From Halomonas borealis (lineage in GTDB: Bacteria; Pseudomonadota; Gammaproteobacteria; Pseudomonadales; Halomonadaceae), in contig NZ_SDMO01000001.1 in the NCBI RefSeq assembly GCF_004798905.1, positions 434,001 to 498,000 of the forward strand: DNA of 64,000 nt. Reading direction: 5' to 3'. Below the pieces are notes generated by a model. It saw only the letters and a list, made by a program, of their open reading frames with translations. It did not search any database and was not told where the DNA came from. Within the stretch, counting starts at the first letter, position 1. Every line of letters starts with the position of its first letter. Shown in pieces: positions 1-7,753 of this stretch. Both the position numbers and the translations under genes were made by a program.

Positions 1-228
1 CCCTACGGCCAGGGCTCCTGCCATACCGTCGAGATCGGGGACTACGTGATCGAGGGTCATGTTCCCATGGCCGCGGTGACAGCGTTGTTCGAGCAATTAC
101 CCGATACCGATGGCATCGGCCTGGCCGGCATGCCAAGCGGCACGCCCGGCATGCCCGGGCCACAGAACGCGCCCTATGAGGTCTATCAGTTCCGCAACCA
201 TGAAGCCTCCCCCTTCATGACGCTGTAA
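1..228 (+). CDS. DUF411 family metal-associated protein, C-terminal part (5' truncated by window)
   Basis: The reading frame is open from base 1 and ends at TAA 226-228; the start lies outside the window. The visible 75 residues contain GSCHT, then DYVIEGHVP, then GLAGMP and a closing PYEVYQF segment, the order typical of the C-terminal half of DUF411 proteins. These are small periplasmic proteins often found beside copper-resistance genes; their biochemical role is not settled. The gene sits just upstream of a cupredoxin, CopRS-like and CopAB set, which fits a copper role. A long GC-rich hairpin follows its stop. Confidence 0.75.
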   Translation, partial: PYGQGSCHTVEIGDYVIEGHVPMAAVTALFEQLPDTDGIGLAGMPSGTPGMPGPQNAPYEVYQFRNHEASPFMTL

Positions 229-281
229 GCGACCCGCTCCATGCCCGCCGGACAAGTGCCGGCGGGCATCAGCGGGTCGTA
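229..281 (+). terminator. Long GC-rich hairpin after the DUF411 gene
   Basis: Starting one base after the DUF411 stop, CGACCCGCT and ATGCCCGCCGG pair with CCGGCGGGCAT and AGCGGGTCG around a short ACAAGTG loop. There is no T-run, so it may be a weak terminator or an mRNA 3' stabiliser. The rest of 282-452 holds only the putative CopR box and the leader of the cupredoxin gene. Confidence 0.5.
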
Positions 282-383
282 GTATGCGCATGGTGGCCAT
301 GGGCCGATTCAGTGGATGGAAGATGCAGGGCCATGCGACGTCTAGAGTCGTCCCGCCCCGATTCATGGTGATCCGCTCCGACG

Positions 384-400
384 TTCAGCGCCGATTCAGC
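384..400 (+). promoter_or_regulatory. Putative CopR box 1 (TTCAGC direct repeat)
   Basis: TTCAGC occurs at 384-389 and again at 395-400, exactly 11 bp apart, in phase with one helical turn as expected for an OmpR-family regulator dimer. The same repeat with the same spacing precedes copA (2934-2950) and the secreted-protein gene (5647-5663). A TAGGAT element at about 417-422 could be the -10, with the second repeat standing in for the -35. Assignment to the response regulator encoded at 958-1623 is inference. Confidence 0.55.
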
Positions 401-452
401 TTTCTGGCTTAGAACTAGGATTCGCCCATTCATCCGCTAGAGAGGTATCAAG

Positions 453-947
453 ATGCGCAAGACCCTCCTCACCGTGATTGCCGGCCTGGCATCCACCGCC
501 GCCCTGGCCGGCGCCGGACACAGCAACGACGACTCTCAGGCCAGCGATCATCCGCCGATTGATCGCACACTCGCCTTCGAGGCGGGTGACATGTGGTTCA
601 CTCCCGACAAGCTGGCGCTTACTCCCGGCGAGACAGTACGCTTCAACATCACCAACTCGGGCCAGCTCGAGCATGAATTCGTGATCGGCGACAGCGAAGC
701 ACAGATGGAGCATCGCGAGATGATGCGCGAGATGGCCAACGGCAACGGACACGACATGAGTGCAGGCCACCATGGCGAGGGAGAGGCCGATGCGGACAAC
801 ATGCCCGCGGTGACCATTCCTCCCGGCGAGACCGCGACGCTGGTTTGGACCGCACCGAACAACGCCGAGGAAGTGGAGTTCGCCTGCAATATTCCCGGAC
901 ACTACGAGGCGGGCATGAACGGTGCCATCCAGATCGAAGGCTCATGA
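453..947 (+). CDS. Periplasmic cupredoxin (plastocyanin/azurin-like copper protein)
   Basis: A 164-residue protein with a cleavable Sec signal (about 1-22: basic MRK, hydrophobic core, AxA-type end). The mature part is a cupredoxin fold. A His in LEHEF and a C-terminal FACNIPGHYEAGM segment supply the Cys, His and Met ligands expected for a type 1 copper site. A Met/His-rich stretch (about 88-114) between the ligand segments could bind extra copper. The start has an AGAGG ribosome site 5' of ATG 453. It opens an apparent operon with the two-component genes 10 bp downstream. Likely role: periplasmic copper binding or delivery during copper stress; the exact partner is unknown. Confidence 0.85.
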   Translation: MRKTLLTVIAGLASTAALAGAGHSNDDSQASDHPPIDRTLAFEAGDMWFTPDKLALTPGETVRFNITNSGQLEHEFVIGDSEAQMEHREMMREMANGNGHDMSAGHHGEGEADADNMPAVTIPPGETATLVWTAPNNAEEVEFACNIPGHYEAGMNGAIQIEGS

Positions 948-957
948 AGGCTAAGCT

Positions 958-1623
958 ATGAAGCTGTTGCTCCTCGAGGACGATGACTTGCTCAGCGAGA
1001 GCCTCGCTGAGACGTTGAGTGACGAAGGCTATCGCGTCGATACGGCCACACACCTGCGTGTGGCCGATGCACTGATGCAGACCGAGGAATATGCCCTCGT
1101 CATCCTGGATATCGGGCTCCCCGACGGATCGGGCCTCGACTGGCTGGAACGCTGGCGTGAAAGCGGCTATCAGGAACCCATCCTGGCCCTCACGGCCCGC
1201 GACACCTGGGAGGACAAGGTCGTCGGCCTGCGCCGCGGGGCCGATGACTACCTGACCAAGCCGTTCTACGAGGAAGAACTACTGGCCAGGCTGCATGCCC
1301 TGCTGAGGCGTCAGCATGGCAATACCGGCAACGTGCTGACGGTCAATGGCGTTCATCTCGATGAGCACCTCCAGAGAGTGAGCACCGACGGCACCGTCTG
1401 GCAGTCCCTGACCGCTACCGAATTTCGACTGTTGCGTTATCTGATGCACCACCCCGACCGCGTTCACTCCAAGCTTCGCTTGCTCGACCAGCTCTACGCC
1501 CTGGAACAGGATGCGCCGGCTCCCAACCTGGTGGAGGTCTATATCGGACGCCTGCGCCGACGGCTCGGCAAGGATGTCATTCAGACGCGCCGCGGCCAGG
1601 GATACATTCTTGCGTCTGTTTGA
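958..1623 (+). CDS. OmpR-family response regulator, CopR/PcoR-like
   Basis: This 221-residue regulator has an N-terminal receiver domain (acidic cluster EDD at 7-9, phospho-acceptor Asp51 in ILDIGLPD, conserved Lys in LTKPF) and a C-terminal winged-helix DNA-binding domain ending VIQTRRGQGYIL. It overlaps the sensor kinase gene downstream, so the two are translationally coupled. Its position between a cupredoxin and copA/copB indicates a copper- or silver-sensing system of the CusR/CopR/PcoR type. The three TTCAGC direct repeats in the island are its most likely operators. A more general QseB/PmrA-type role is possible but less likely in this context. Confidence 0.88.
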   Translation: MKLLLLEDDDLLSESLAETLSDEGYRVDTATHLRVADALMQTEEYALVILDIGLPDGSGLDWLERWRESGYQEPILALTARDTWEDKVVGLRRGADDYLTKPFYEEELLARLHALLRRQHGNTGNVLTVNGVHLDEHLQRVSTDGTVWQSLTATEFRLLRYLMHHPDRVHSKLRLLDQLYALEQDAPAPNLVEVYIGRLRRRLGKDVIQTRRGQGYILASV

Positions 1624-2926
1624 TCGACGCAGCCTGAGATCGCGACTGCTCGTCTGGCTGGGCGGGGCGGCGTTTGTGGTGATGGCGGTGACCTGGCTGC
1701 TCCACGGCATTCTCCTGCGCGAACTGGCCCGAGATTTCCTCGGCGACCGTCTGCGCCAGGAGGCCGCGTATACGATTGAGCGGCTGCGACAGGAGCCGGC
1801 TAATCGGCCACCACTCACCGCCCCGACGAGCCTCGCGGCGCGAGTCTTTCACCATCTCTACGTGCTGCGCCTGAACGGCGATATCTCCACCTCGCATCCG
1901 GCCTGGCTGGACCCCCTCTACCCTCTCCTGGATAGCGCCGATGACTCACTGCTCGATGTACACCACCAGGAGAGTCACCTGCTCGTCTATCGACGGTCCT
2001 TCTCTTTCGACGGCCGCGAAGGGGTATTGCTCGTTGGCGAAAGCTTCGATCGAGTCGAAGCGGGGCTGAGTCGCCTTCATTGGTGGATTGGTCTCATTGC
2101 CGGCCTTGTACTCCTCCTCCTCATCGGCTTGAACCTGCTCGCTGTGAGAGCCGGGCTCGGGCCGATCAGGCAGCTGCAGCGCCAGCTCGACGAACTCCGC
2201 CAGGGGACGCGAGCCCGTCTTCAGCTGACGGTTCCCACCGAGCTCGAGGCCCTGGTCGCGCAACTGAACCGCTTCATGGATGCCCAGGAAAGCCGCCTGC
2301 AACGCTCCCGGCATGCCGTGTCCGACCTCTCCCATGCCTTGAAGACGCCGCTGGCCGCGATCATGCAAGTCATGCGCGGGCAACGCCCCATCGACCCACA
2401 GCGGCGAACCAAGATACTCGCCCGCCTGGAAGACATGCAGGCACAACTGAATGCCGAGTTGCGCCGCTCGCGAATCGCCGGGGCCGATTCCGGCCAGCAC
2501 ACTTGCCCCCAGCGAGAGTTATCTACCCTGCTGGACATGTTCCGCACGCTTTACCCTGATAAGACATTCTTGTCTGCCGGCATGCCCGAGGCCACGGAAA
2601 GGCTGGCCATGGAGCGACAGGACTTCATGGAAATGGCGGGTATCGTGCTGGACAACGCGGGCAAATGGGCACATCACACCATCCGCATCAGCGCCACTCT
2701 CACCGATGGCTTGTGCGTGGTGGTGGAAGACGATGGTCCCGGCGTCCCCGAAGAGCAACTCACGCGACTGGGCCAACGCGGCCAACGCCTCGACGAGGGC
2801 CGCCCCGGGCACGGCCTGGGCCTATCGATCCTGATTCAATTGCTCGATCACTACCATGGGTCCGTTGAGTTACAAGCGCCTCCCGGCTCTGGCCTGAGAG
2901 TCACGATCCGTATCCCCGACGCCTGA
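1574..2926 (+). CDS. Sensor histidine kinase, CopS-like
   Basis: A membrane histidine kinase of about 450 residues: an N-terminal transmembrane helix (LLVWLGGAAFVVMAVTWLL), a periplasmic sensor region, a second helix (LIAGLVLLLLIGLNLLAV), a HAMP-like linker, the H-box DLSHALKTPLAAI, then N-box (VLDNAGKWA) and G-boxes (VEDDGPGVP, GHGLGLS) of the ATPase domain. It partners the response regulator whose 3' end it overlaps. I chose ATG 1574; TTG 1610 with an AGGG 9 bp upstream is an equally plausible start and gives the more usual N terminus. The copper signal is inferred from context. Confidence 0.85.
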   Translation: MSFRRAAARDTFLRLFDRRSLRSRLLVWLGGAAFVVMAVTWLLHGILLRELARDFLGDRLRQEAAYTIERLRQEPANRPPLTAPTSLAARVFHHLYVLRLNGDISTSHPAWLDPLYPLLDSADDSLLDVHHQESHLLVYRRSFSFDGREGVLLVGESFDRVEAGLSRLHWWIGLIAGLVLLLLIGLNLLAVRAGLGPIRQLQRQLDELRQGTRARLQLTVPTELEALVAQLNRFMDAQESRLQRSRHAVSDLSHALKTPLAAIMQVMRGQRPIDPQRRTKILARLEDMQAQLNAELRRSRIAGADSGQHTCPQRELSTLLDMFRTLYPDKTFLSAGMPEATERLAMERQDFMEMAGIVLDNAGKWAHHTIRISATLTDGLCVVVEDDGPGVPEEQLTRLGQRGQRLDEGRPGHGLGLSILIQLLDHYHGSVELQAPPGSGLRVTIRIPDA

Positions 2927-2933
2927 CCCGGCA

Positions 2934-2950
2934 TTCAGCCTGGGTTCAGC
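2934..2950 (+). promoter_or_regulatory. Putative CopR box 2, upstream of copA
   Basis: TTCAGC at 2934-2939 and 2945-2950, the same 11-bp period as the sites at 384 and 5647. It begins 8 bp after the kinase gene ends and lies 51 bp before the copA start, so copA and copB probably have their own regulated promoter as well as any read-through from upstream. Confidence 0.6.
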
Positions 2951-3000
2951 TTTTCCCGGCATCATCGGCTCCATCCCATCGCCTCGGAAAGGAGTCATGC

Positions 3001-4818
3001 ATGACGAAGACCAAACAGACGGCGTCCCCGCTGACCCGACGCCAGGTCCTCAAGGGCGGCAGCGCCCTGGGACTCGGCGCCATGGCACTCGGGCTCCCCC
3101 CGGCCTGGGCCAACCCCTGGGGGCAAACGGCGGCCTATCCCCGCGGCATCGAGTCCGGGCCCGATATATCGCTGGCCATTCGCCGTGAGACCCTCGACGT
3201 GGCGGGGAAGACGGCTCGCCCCATCAGCATCAATGACACCAGCCCCGGCCCGCTCATTCGTCTCAAGGAAGGTCAGGATGCCGTACTGCGGGTCACCAAC
3301 TTGCTGGAAGAGTCCACTTCTATTCACTGGCACGGCCTGATCCTGCCACCGGAGATGGACGGTGTGCCCGGTGTCAGCTTCGCAGGCATCGCCCCCGGCG
3401 AGACCTTTACCTACCGCTTCCCGGTTCGCCAAAACGGCACCTACTGGTATCACAGCCACTCCGGTCTCCAGGAACAGCTCGGCCATGCCGGCCCCCTGGT
3501 CATCGATGCCGCCGAGCCGGAGCCTTTCCGGTATGACCGTGAACATGTGCTGCTTTTGACCGACTGGAGCTTCGAGGATCCCGCGACCATTTTCCATAAC
3601 CTGAAGACCGGTGAAGGCTACTACAACTTCCAGGAAAGGACGGTCGCCGATTTCTTTGCCGACGTGCAGCGACACGGCTTCACCGATACTGCCGCCCAGC
3701 GTGCCATGTGGGCCGAAATGCGCATGAGTTCCCGCGACATCGCCGATGTCACCGGCAGTACCTATACCTATCTGATGAACGGGCAGTCCCCCACACAGAA
3801 TTGGACGGCACTGTTCAAGCCCGGGGAAACGCAGCGGCTTCGCGTCATCAACGGCTCAGCCATGAGCTATTTCGACGTGCGGATTCCGGGCCTGACGATG
3901 ACGGTCGTGGCCGCCGATGGCCAGCCGATTCAACCCGTGCCCGTCGAGGAGTTTCGCATTGGCGTCGCGGAAACCTATGACGTCTTGGTCACTCCCGAGG
4001 CGAACACCGCCTATACGCTGTTCGCCGAATCCATGGATCGTAGCGGCTACGCCAGCGGCACCCTCGCCCCCCGACTCGGTATGACCGCCCCCATCCCGGT
4101 ACGCCGTCAGATTGCGGACCGGGGCATGGAGGCCATGGGCTCACACGAAGGGATGGGCATGTCGGGAATGTCCGATATGCCCGACATGGATCATGGCAGC
4201 CGTTCGCCTTCCTCTTCGACCGGCATGGATCACACCGAAATGTCGGGCATGGATCACTCGAACATGCAGGGCATGGGGCACTCTCCGAAGGAGGGCATGT
4301 CCGGCATGGCACCCGACCGAGCCGATGGGATGCTCCCCGTGGGCGTGGCCCAGCCCGGCTCCCGCCTCGACCGCCCAGGCATCGGTATCGATCCGGACGA
4401 GCGGCGCGTCCTCGTTTATCGCGACCTGAAAGCACTACGCCCCTGGCCGGATCGCCGTCCACCGGGCCGCGAGCTCGAGCTTCACCTGACCGGCAACATG
4501 GAACGCTACATGTGGTCCTTCGATGGTAAGAAATTCAGCGAGGTCACAGGCCCCATCCACTTCGAAAAGGATGAGCGTCTGCGGTTGATCCTGGTTAACG
4601 ACACCATGATGGAACATCCCATTCATCTGCATGGCATGTGGATGGAGCTTGAGAACGGCGCCGGTGAGCTGATTCCTCGCAAGCACACTCTGAACGTCAA
4701 ACCCGGTGAGCGAATCTCCGCCTTGATCACCGCCGATGCCGAGGGGAGCTGGGCCTTCCATTGCCACCTCCTTTACCACATGGATGCCGGTATGTTCCGA
4801 GTCGTTAAGGTCGCCTAA
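3001..4818 (+). CDS. copA: CopA/PcoA-type multicopper oxidase
   Basis: A 605-residue periplasmic multicopper oxidase with a twin-arginine signal (TRRQVLKGG near residue 13, cleavage after PAWA). Copper-ligand motifs are in the expected order: HWHGL, WYHSHSG, HPIHLHGM and the C-terminal HCHLLYHMDAGM. Between the second and third cupredoxin domains lies a Met/Asp/His-rich repeat region (about 373-435, repeated GMSGM, DMDHG and MDH units) typical of CopA/PcoA and thought to bind extra Cu(I). It probably oxidises Cu(I) in the periplasm. AAGGAG precedes ATG 3001. copB follows 9 bp downstream, completing the plasmid-type copAB pair; no CopC, CopD or copper ATPase is in the window. Confidence 0.93.
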   Translation: MTKTKQTASPLTRRQVLKGGSALGLGAMALGLPPAWANPWGQTAAYPRGIESGPDISLAIRRETLDVAGKTARPISINDTSPGPLIRLKEGQDAVLRVTNLLEESTSIHWHGLILPPEMDGVPGVSFAGIAPGETFTYRFPVRQNGTYWYHSHSGLQEQLGHAGPLVIDAAEPEPFRYDREHVLLLTDWSFEDPATIFHNLKTGEGYYNFQERTVADFFADVQRHGFTDTAAQRAMWAEMRMSSRDIADVTGSTYTYLMNGQSPTQNWTALFKPGETQRLRVINGSAMSYFDVRIPGLTMTVVAADGQPIQPVPVEEFRIGVAETYDVLVTPEANTAYTLFAESMDRSGYASGTLAPRLGMTAPIPVRRQIADRGMEAMGSHEGMGMSGMSDMPDMDHGSRSPSSSTGMDHTEMSGMDHSNMQGMGHSPKEGMSGMAPDRADGMLPVGVAQPGSRLDRPGIGIDPDERRVLVYRDLKALRPWPDRRPPGRELELHLTGNMERYMWSFDGKKFSEVTGPIHFEKDERLRLILVNDTMMEHPIHLHGMWMELENGAGELIPRKHTLNVKPGERISALITADAEGSWAFHCHLLYHMDAGMFRVVKVA

Positions 4819-4827
4819 GGAGTTTCC

Positions 4828-5598
4828 ATGAATGTCAGAATGATTGTCACGAGTCTTGGTACCAGCGCCGCCATGCTCGCCGCTACCGTCGCGCAAGCCG
4901 AGGACGGTTATGACGCTCCCGCAGAATGGCCTTCACCGGTCGTCGAACATCTACGTGGCTCGCTGCTCGTCGATCGCCTCGAATACGCCAGGCCCGATGA
5001 GGGAGACGACGCGCTGGTGTGGGATTTTCAGGCCTGGTACGGCGGCGACGTCAATCGCCTTTACCTGAAGGGAGAAGGAGAAAATGTGCAGGGCGATGGT
5101 GAGGACGCCGAGTTCGAGAGCCTCGACCTGTTGTATAGCCGTCTGATCGCCCCCTTCTGGGAGCTTCAAGGGGGGATCGGCTACCAGGGAGGCATCGCCA
5201 CGGATGATCATCTAAAGCGTTACTTTGGTGTCATCAATCTTCTGGGGGTGGTGCCTTACCGCTTAGAAACCGATGCCGGACTGAGAGTCAGCGATGACGG
5301 TGATATCTCGGCGAGCCTGGAGAGCGAATACGACCTTCGCATCACCCAGCGGCTATACCTTCAACCCCGTATCGAGATGAGCGCTTCTGCCGACGAGGTA
5401 CCCGAGTTTGGCGTAGGAAAGGGGCTAAACTCCATACGTACCGGCCTACGCCTGCGCTATGAGTTTCACCGCAAGTTCGCTCCCTACATCGGAGGATACT
5501 GGCAGAAGGCTTATGGTGATACGGCCGACATGGCACGCGCCGAAGGAGAGTCCGTCGAGGATACCGGGATAGTCGCCGGCATACGCATGTGGTATTGA
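4828..5598 (+). CDS. copB: CopB/PcoB-type outer-membrane copper resistance protein
   Basis: A 256-residue protein with a Sec signal (cleavage after VAQA, about residue 24). It is followed by family hallmarks: VEHLRGSLLVDRLEY, DALVWDFQAWYGGDVNRLYLKGEGE, alternating beta-strand segments and a final aromatic residue (Tyr) expected of an outer-membrane beta barrel. It lacks the long Met/His-rich N-terminal domain found in many plasmid CopB proteins, so it is a short chromosomal form. It is co-transcribed with copA (9 bp gap, GGAG before ATG). CopB is thought to sequester or export copper at the outer membrane. Confidence 0.9.
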   Translation: MNVRMIVTSLGTSAAMLAATVAQAEDGYDAPAEWPSPVVEHLRGSLLVDRLEYARPDEGDDALVWDFQAWYGGDVNRLYLKGEGENVQGDGEDAEFESLDLLYSRLIAPFWELQGGIGYQGGIATDDHLKRYFGVINLLGVVPYRLETDAGLRVSDDGDISASLESEYDLRITQRLYLQPRIEMSASADEVPEFGVGKGLNSIRTGLRLRYEFHRKFAPYIGGYWQKAYGDTADMARAEGESVEDTGIVAGIRMWY

Positions 5599-5646
5599 GC
5601 CAACGATCTTCCTTCCCAGCATGATCTTTCTGGATATCGTCCATTT

Positions 5647-5663
5647 TTCAGCGTCGTTTCAGC
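5647..5663 (+). promoter_or_regulatory. Putative CopR box 3
   Basis: TTCAGC at 5647-5652 and 5658-5663, the third copy in the island with the exact 11-bp period. It lies 48 bp before the start of a small secreted protein gene and so places that gene in the presumed copper regulon. Confidence 0.55.
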
Positions 5664-5710
5664 CAAGACTCCCATACTCGACCATGTCAACCAGACAAAG
5701 GAGACATGCC

Positions 5711-6124
5711 ATGAAGCGCCTCACCACCCTGATCGGTGCCACCATGCTGGGGCTATCCTCGACAGCGACCTTCGCCGTCACCGGCAACCAAGCATCGGAG
5801 CCGATGGCATTGAATGAAGGCGTCACCGACAGCCGACTCATCTCTCAAGAGCCACAGCGTTATAGCCTTAACGTTCAAGAGGCGAGAACTCTTCAGCTAA
5901 GCAGTGAACACCTGGCCAGTGAATCCAGTGAAAATGTTCGCATCCAGGGCAGCCTGTATGACGACGCGGGGAACCTGGTCTCTCAAGACTCCGATCTACG
6001 CGGGCACTTCCTGATCACGGAGCAGGTAACGCCTGGCACCTATATCCTAGAGGTCACGGGAGATGCCATGGGAAGCCCCGACGAGGTCAGCAGCCGGTAC
6101 AATCTGCACATCAACCTGAAGTAA
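5711..6124 (+). CDS. Small secreted protein of unknown function, PPC-like fold, probable copper-regulon member
   Basis: A 137-residue protein with a clear Sec signal (MKRLTTL, cleavage near TFA at about 22). The mature part is predicted beta-rich: RYSLNVQEARTLQLSSEHL, RIQGSLYDDAGNLVS, GTYILEVTGD. This strand order resembles bacterial pre-peptidase C-terminal (PPC) domains, which bind or chaperone in the periplasm; there are no metal-ligand clusters beyond scattered Met. I chose ATG 5711 because AAAGGAG lies at the right distance; an in-frame ATG at 5684 has no such site and would spoil the signal peptide. A strong terminator follows. Function unknown. Confidence 0.75.
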   Translation: MKRLTTLIGATMLGLSSTATFAVTGNQASEPMALNEGVTDSRLISQEPQRYSLNVQEARTLQLSSEHLASESSENVRIQGSLYDDAGNLVSQDSDLRGHFLITEQVTPGTYILEVTGDAMGSPDEVSSRYNLHINLK

Positions 6125-6151
6125 TCCACTGAGTGGATTAACTGCTACAAA

Positions 6152-6183
6152 AAACGAGGCCAGCTTCTGCTGGCCTCGTTTCA
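6152..6183 (+). terminator. Rho-independent terminator of the copper island
   Basis: AACGAGGCCAGC, loop TTCT, GCTGGCCTCGTT followed by T, with an A-run on the 5' side; a strong, potentially bidirectional terminator 28 bp after the small secreted-protein gene. It marks the 3' boundary of the copper region. Confidence 0.85.
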
Positions 6184-6304
6184 ATGACATCACCGCTTGT
6201 CAACAAACCTGATATAAAAACCAACCACACAGCCCCGAACAACCTCTTCAACTGCAGCCATTTTCCAAATTTATAGCACTGACCATCCACTAGGCAAAGC
6301 CGGC

Positions 6305-6820
6305 ATGAGATTTCGAGACACTATAGAAAGATATGGAAATATAAGCAAATCACTCCACTGGATCACGGCCTTCCTTTTACTCTTCCAAATCACGTCGCCT
6401 TTAGCTAACGAGCTGTGGCCAGCGAACGCCTTCAGCCGTTCCATTCAGCCATGGCACGCCACAATAGGAGTGACCATACTAGGGCTGACAGCGCTCCGAC
6501 TCCTCTGGCTTTTACTACAGATAACATCACGACCCAAAAGCGACAACAAAATGAAGACCATAGGACATGGGGCCATTTATCTCCTTCTCTTGGCAGTCCC
6601 GTCCATCGGATTCATGATGCTCCTAGAGAAGGGCTATGGGGTGAAAATATTCGGGATGAGGATCCTTTCGGACCTACAAGACGTTCCATGGCCAACCAGA
6701 TTGAACGAACTCCACGCTCCTTTCGCCTGGATGATTGCTATATTAGTGGTTGGACATATAGCAATGGCATTCCATCATCACTTCATACATCGCGATGAGA
6801 CGCTACGCCGCATGATATGA
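6305..6820 (+). CDS. Cytochrome b561 family membrane protein
   Basis: A 171-residue integral membrane protein with four hydrophobic segments (about 15-33, 50-70, 85-105, 138-158) and the family's haem-ligand histidines: SLHW near 18, PWHA near 50, ELHAPF near 136 and GHIAMAFHHHF near 150. These proteins pass electrons in the inner membrane, from quinol or as haem carriers. The gene is conspicuously richer in A/T and in codons such as ATA and AGA than its neighbours, suggesting acquisition by transfer. It stands alone between the copper-island terminator and an apparently empty stretch. The start at ATG 6305 has only a weak upstream purine stretch. Confidence 0.85.
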   Translation: MRFRDTIERYGNISKSLHWITAFLLLFQITSPLANELWPANAFSRSIQPWHATIGVTILGLTALRLLWLLLQITSRPKSDNKMKTIGHGAIYLLLLAVPSIGFMMLLEKGYGVKIFGMRILSDLQDVPWPTRLNELHAPFAWMIAILVVGHIAMAFHHHFIHRDETLRRMI

Positions 6821-7139
6821 CGGCGGCCTCAATGACCGATGACACGTCAGGCACGGTGTGGCCACCTTTCTTCTGCAGTCCGGTCCGCCATCATGATGAT
6901 GCCCGCCATATAGTCGATATAGCGTGCTTGACTGCCGCGTTGAGGAAACTTCTCCACCTCGCCTATGGTGTGCTCAAGGCGCCAGCCGAAGTCCGGCGAC
7001 AAACCACCCGATGGTAGGTGTGTCGCCGGCTAGGAGAGAGGGTCTCTAGTGTGGCGTTTTAACGACATGCCTATCACAGTTGGGCAATATCGATGAAAGA
7101 GCAGGAGCGAGCCAAGGGGCTCGCCCCACCTTTCTCCTT
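6821..7139. other. Intergenic stretch without a convincing gene
   Basis: No supported gene. On the minus strand one frame is open from about 7030 down to a stop near 6850, reading HLPSGG, then FGWRLEHTIGEVEKF, then YIDYMAGIIMMADRT. It has no ATG and its family was not recognised, so it could be the eroded 3' end of a lost gene. No repeat ends or attachment site were seen. Confidence 0.4.
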
Positions 7140-7718
7140 CTACAACCCCTTGGGCGCGAAGATGCCCGGAGCGTTGCGCCAGTAGCCCTTATAGTCCATG
7201 CCGAAGCCGAACACGTAACGATCCTCGACCTCGAGGCCGCAGTAATCGGCCTGAAGGTCCGGCATCGACTTGCGGTCGTGGCGCTTGTCGACCAGCACCG
7301 CGGTCGAGATGCTCGCCGCACCGGCCTCACGGCAGTAGTCGAGGATGGCGGCCAGGGTCGCGCCTTCGTCGAGGATATCGTCGACGATGACCACGTGACG
7401 ACCGGCCATCGGCACCTCGGGAGAGACACGCCAGAACAACTCGCCGCCACGCATGCCTCCGCGATAACGGGTCGCGTGCAGGTAGTCGACTTCGAGTGGG
7501 AAGCCCAAACGGGTGAGCAGATGCCCTGTGGTGATCAGGCCGCCGTTCATGACGCAGTAGAAGACCGGCAGCTTGTCGCCCAGATCATGGGCGATCTTGT
7601 CGGCCATGCGATCCAGGGCACGCTCGACCTCCTCCTGGCTGATCAGGCAATCGGCGGAGTCCATGACTTCACGCATGTCCGCCAGGGACGGGTGGGCGTT
7701 GGCATCGAGTTTGGGCAT
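7140..7718 (-). CDS. hpt: Hypoxanthine-guanine phosphoribosyltransferase
   Basis: A 192-residue type I phosphoribosyltransferase. The PRPP-binding loop VVIVDDILDEGATL (about 112-125) is intact, and MNGGLITTGHLL near 58 and a C-terminal FGFGMDYKGYWRN supply the other active-site segments. It salvages hypoxanthine and guanine to IMP and GMP using PRPP in the cytoplasm. Length and motif order fit the family that is often annotated as hypoxanthine-guanine phosphoribosyltransferase in Pseudomonas and Halomonas. It is the downstream gene of nagZ with a 35 bp gap, so the two probably form an operon read on the minus strand. Confidence 0.9.
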   Translation of the reverse strand: MPKLDANAHPSLADMREVMDSADCLISQEEVERALDRMADKIAHDLGDKLPVFYCVMNGGLITTGHLLTRLGFPLEVDYLHATRYRGGMRGGELFWRVSPEVPMAGRHVVIVDDILDEGATLAAILDYCREAGAASISTAVLVDKRHDRKSMPDLQADYCGLEVEDRYVFGFGMDYKGYWRNAPGIFAPKGL

Positions 7719-7753
7719 CGGAAGCTCGTCGTGATTCGGAATTCAGGGAGTCG

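Noticed and set aside
6197..6218. TTGTCA ... TATAAA as a promoter for the cytochrome b561 gene
   Set aside because: The spacer is only 10 bp, too short for a sigma-70 -35/-10 pair.
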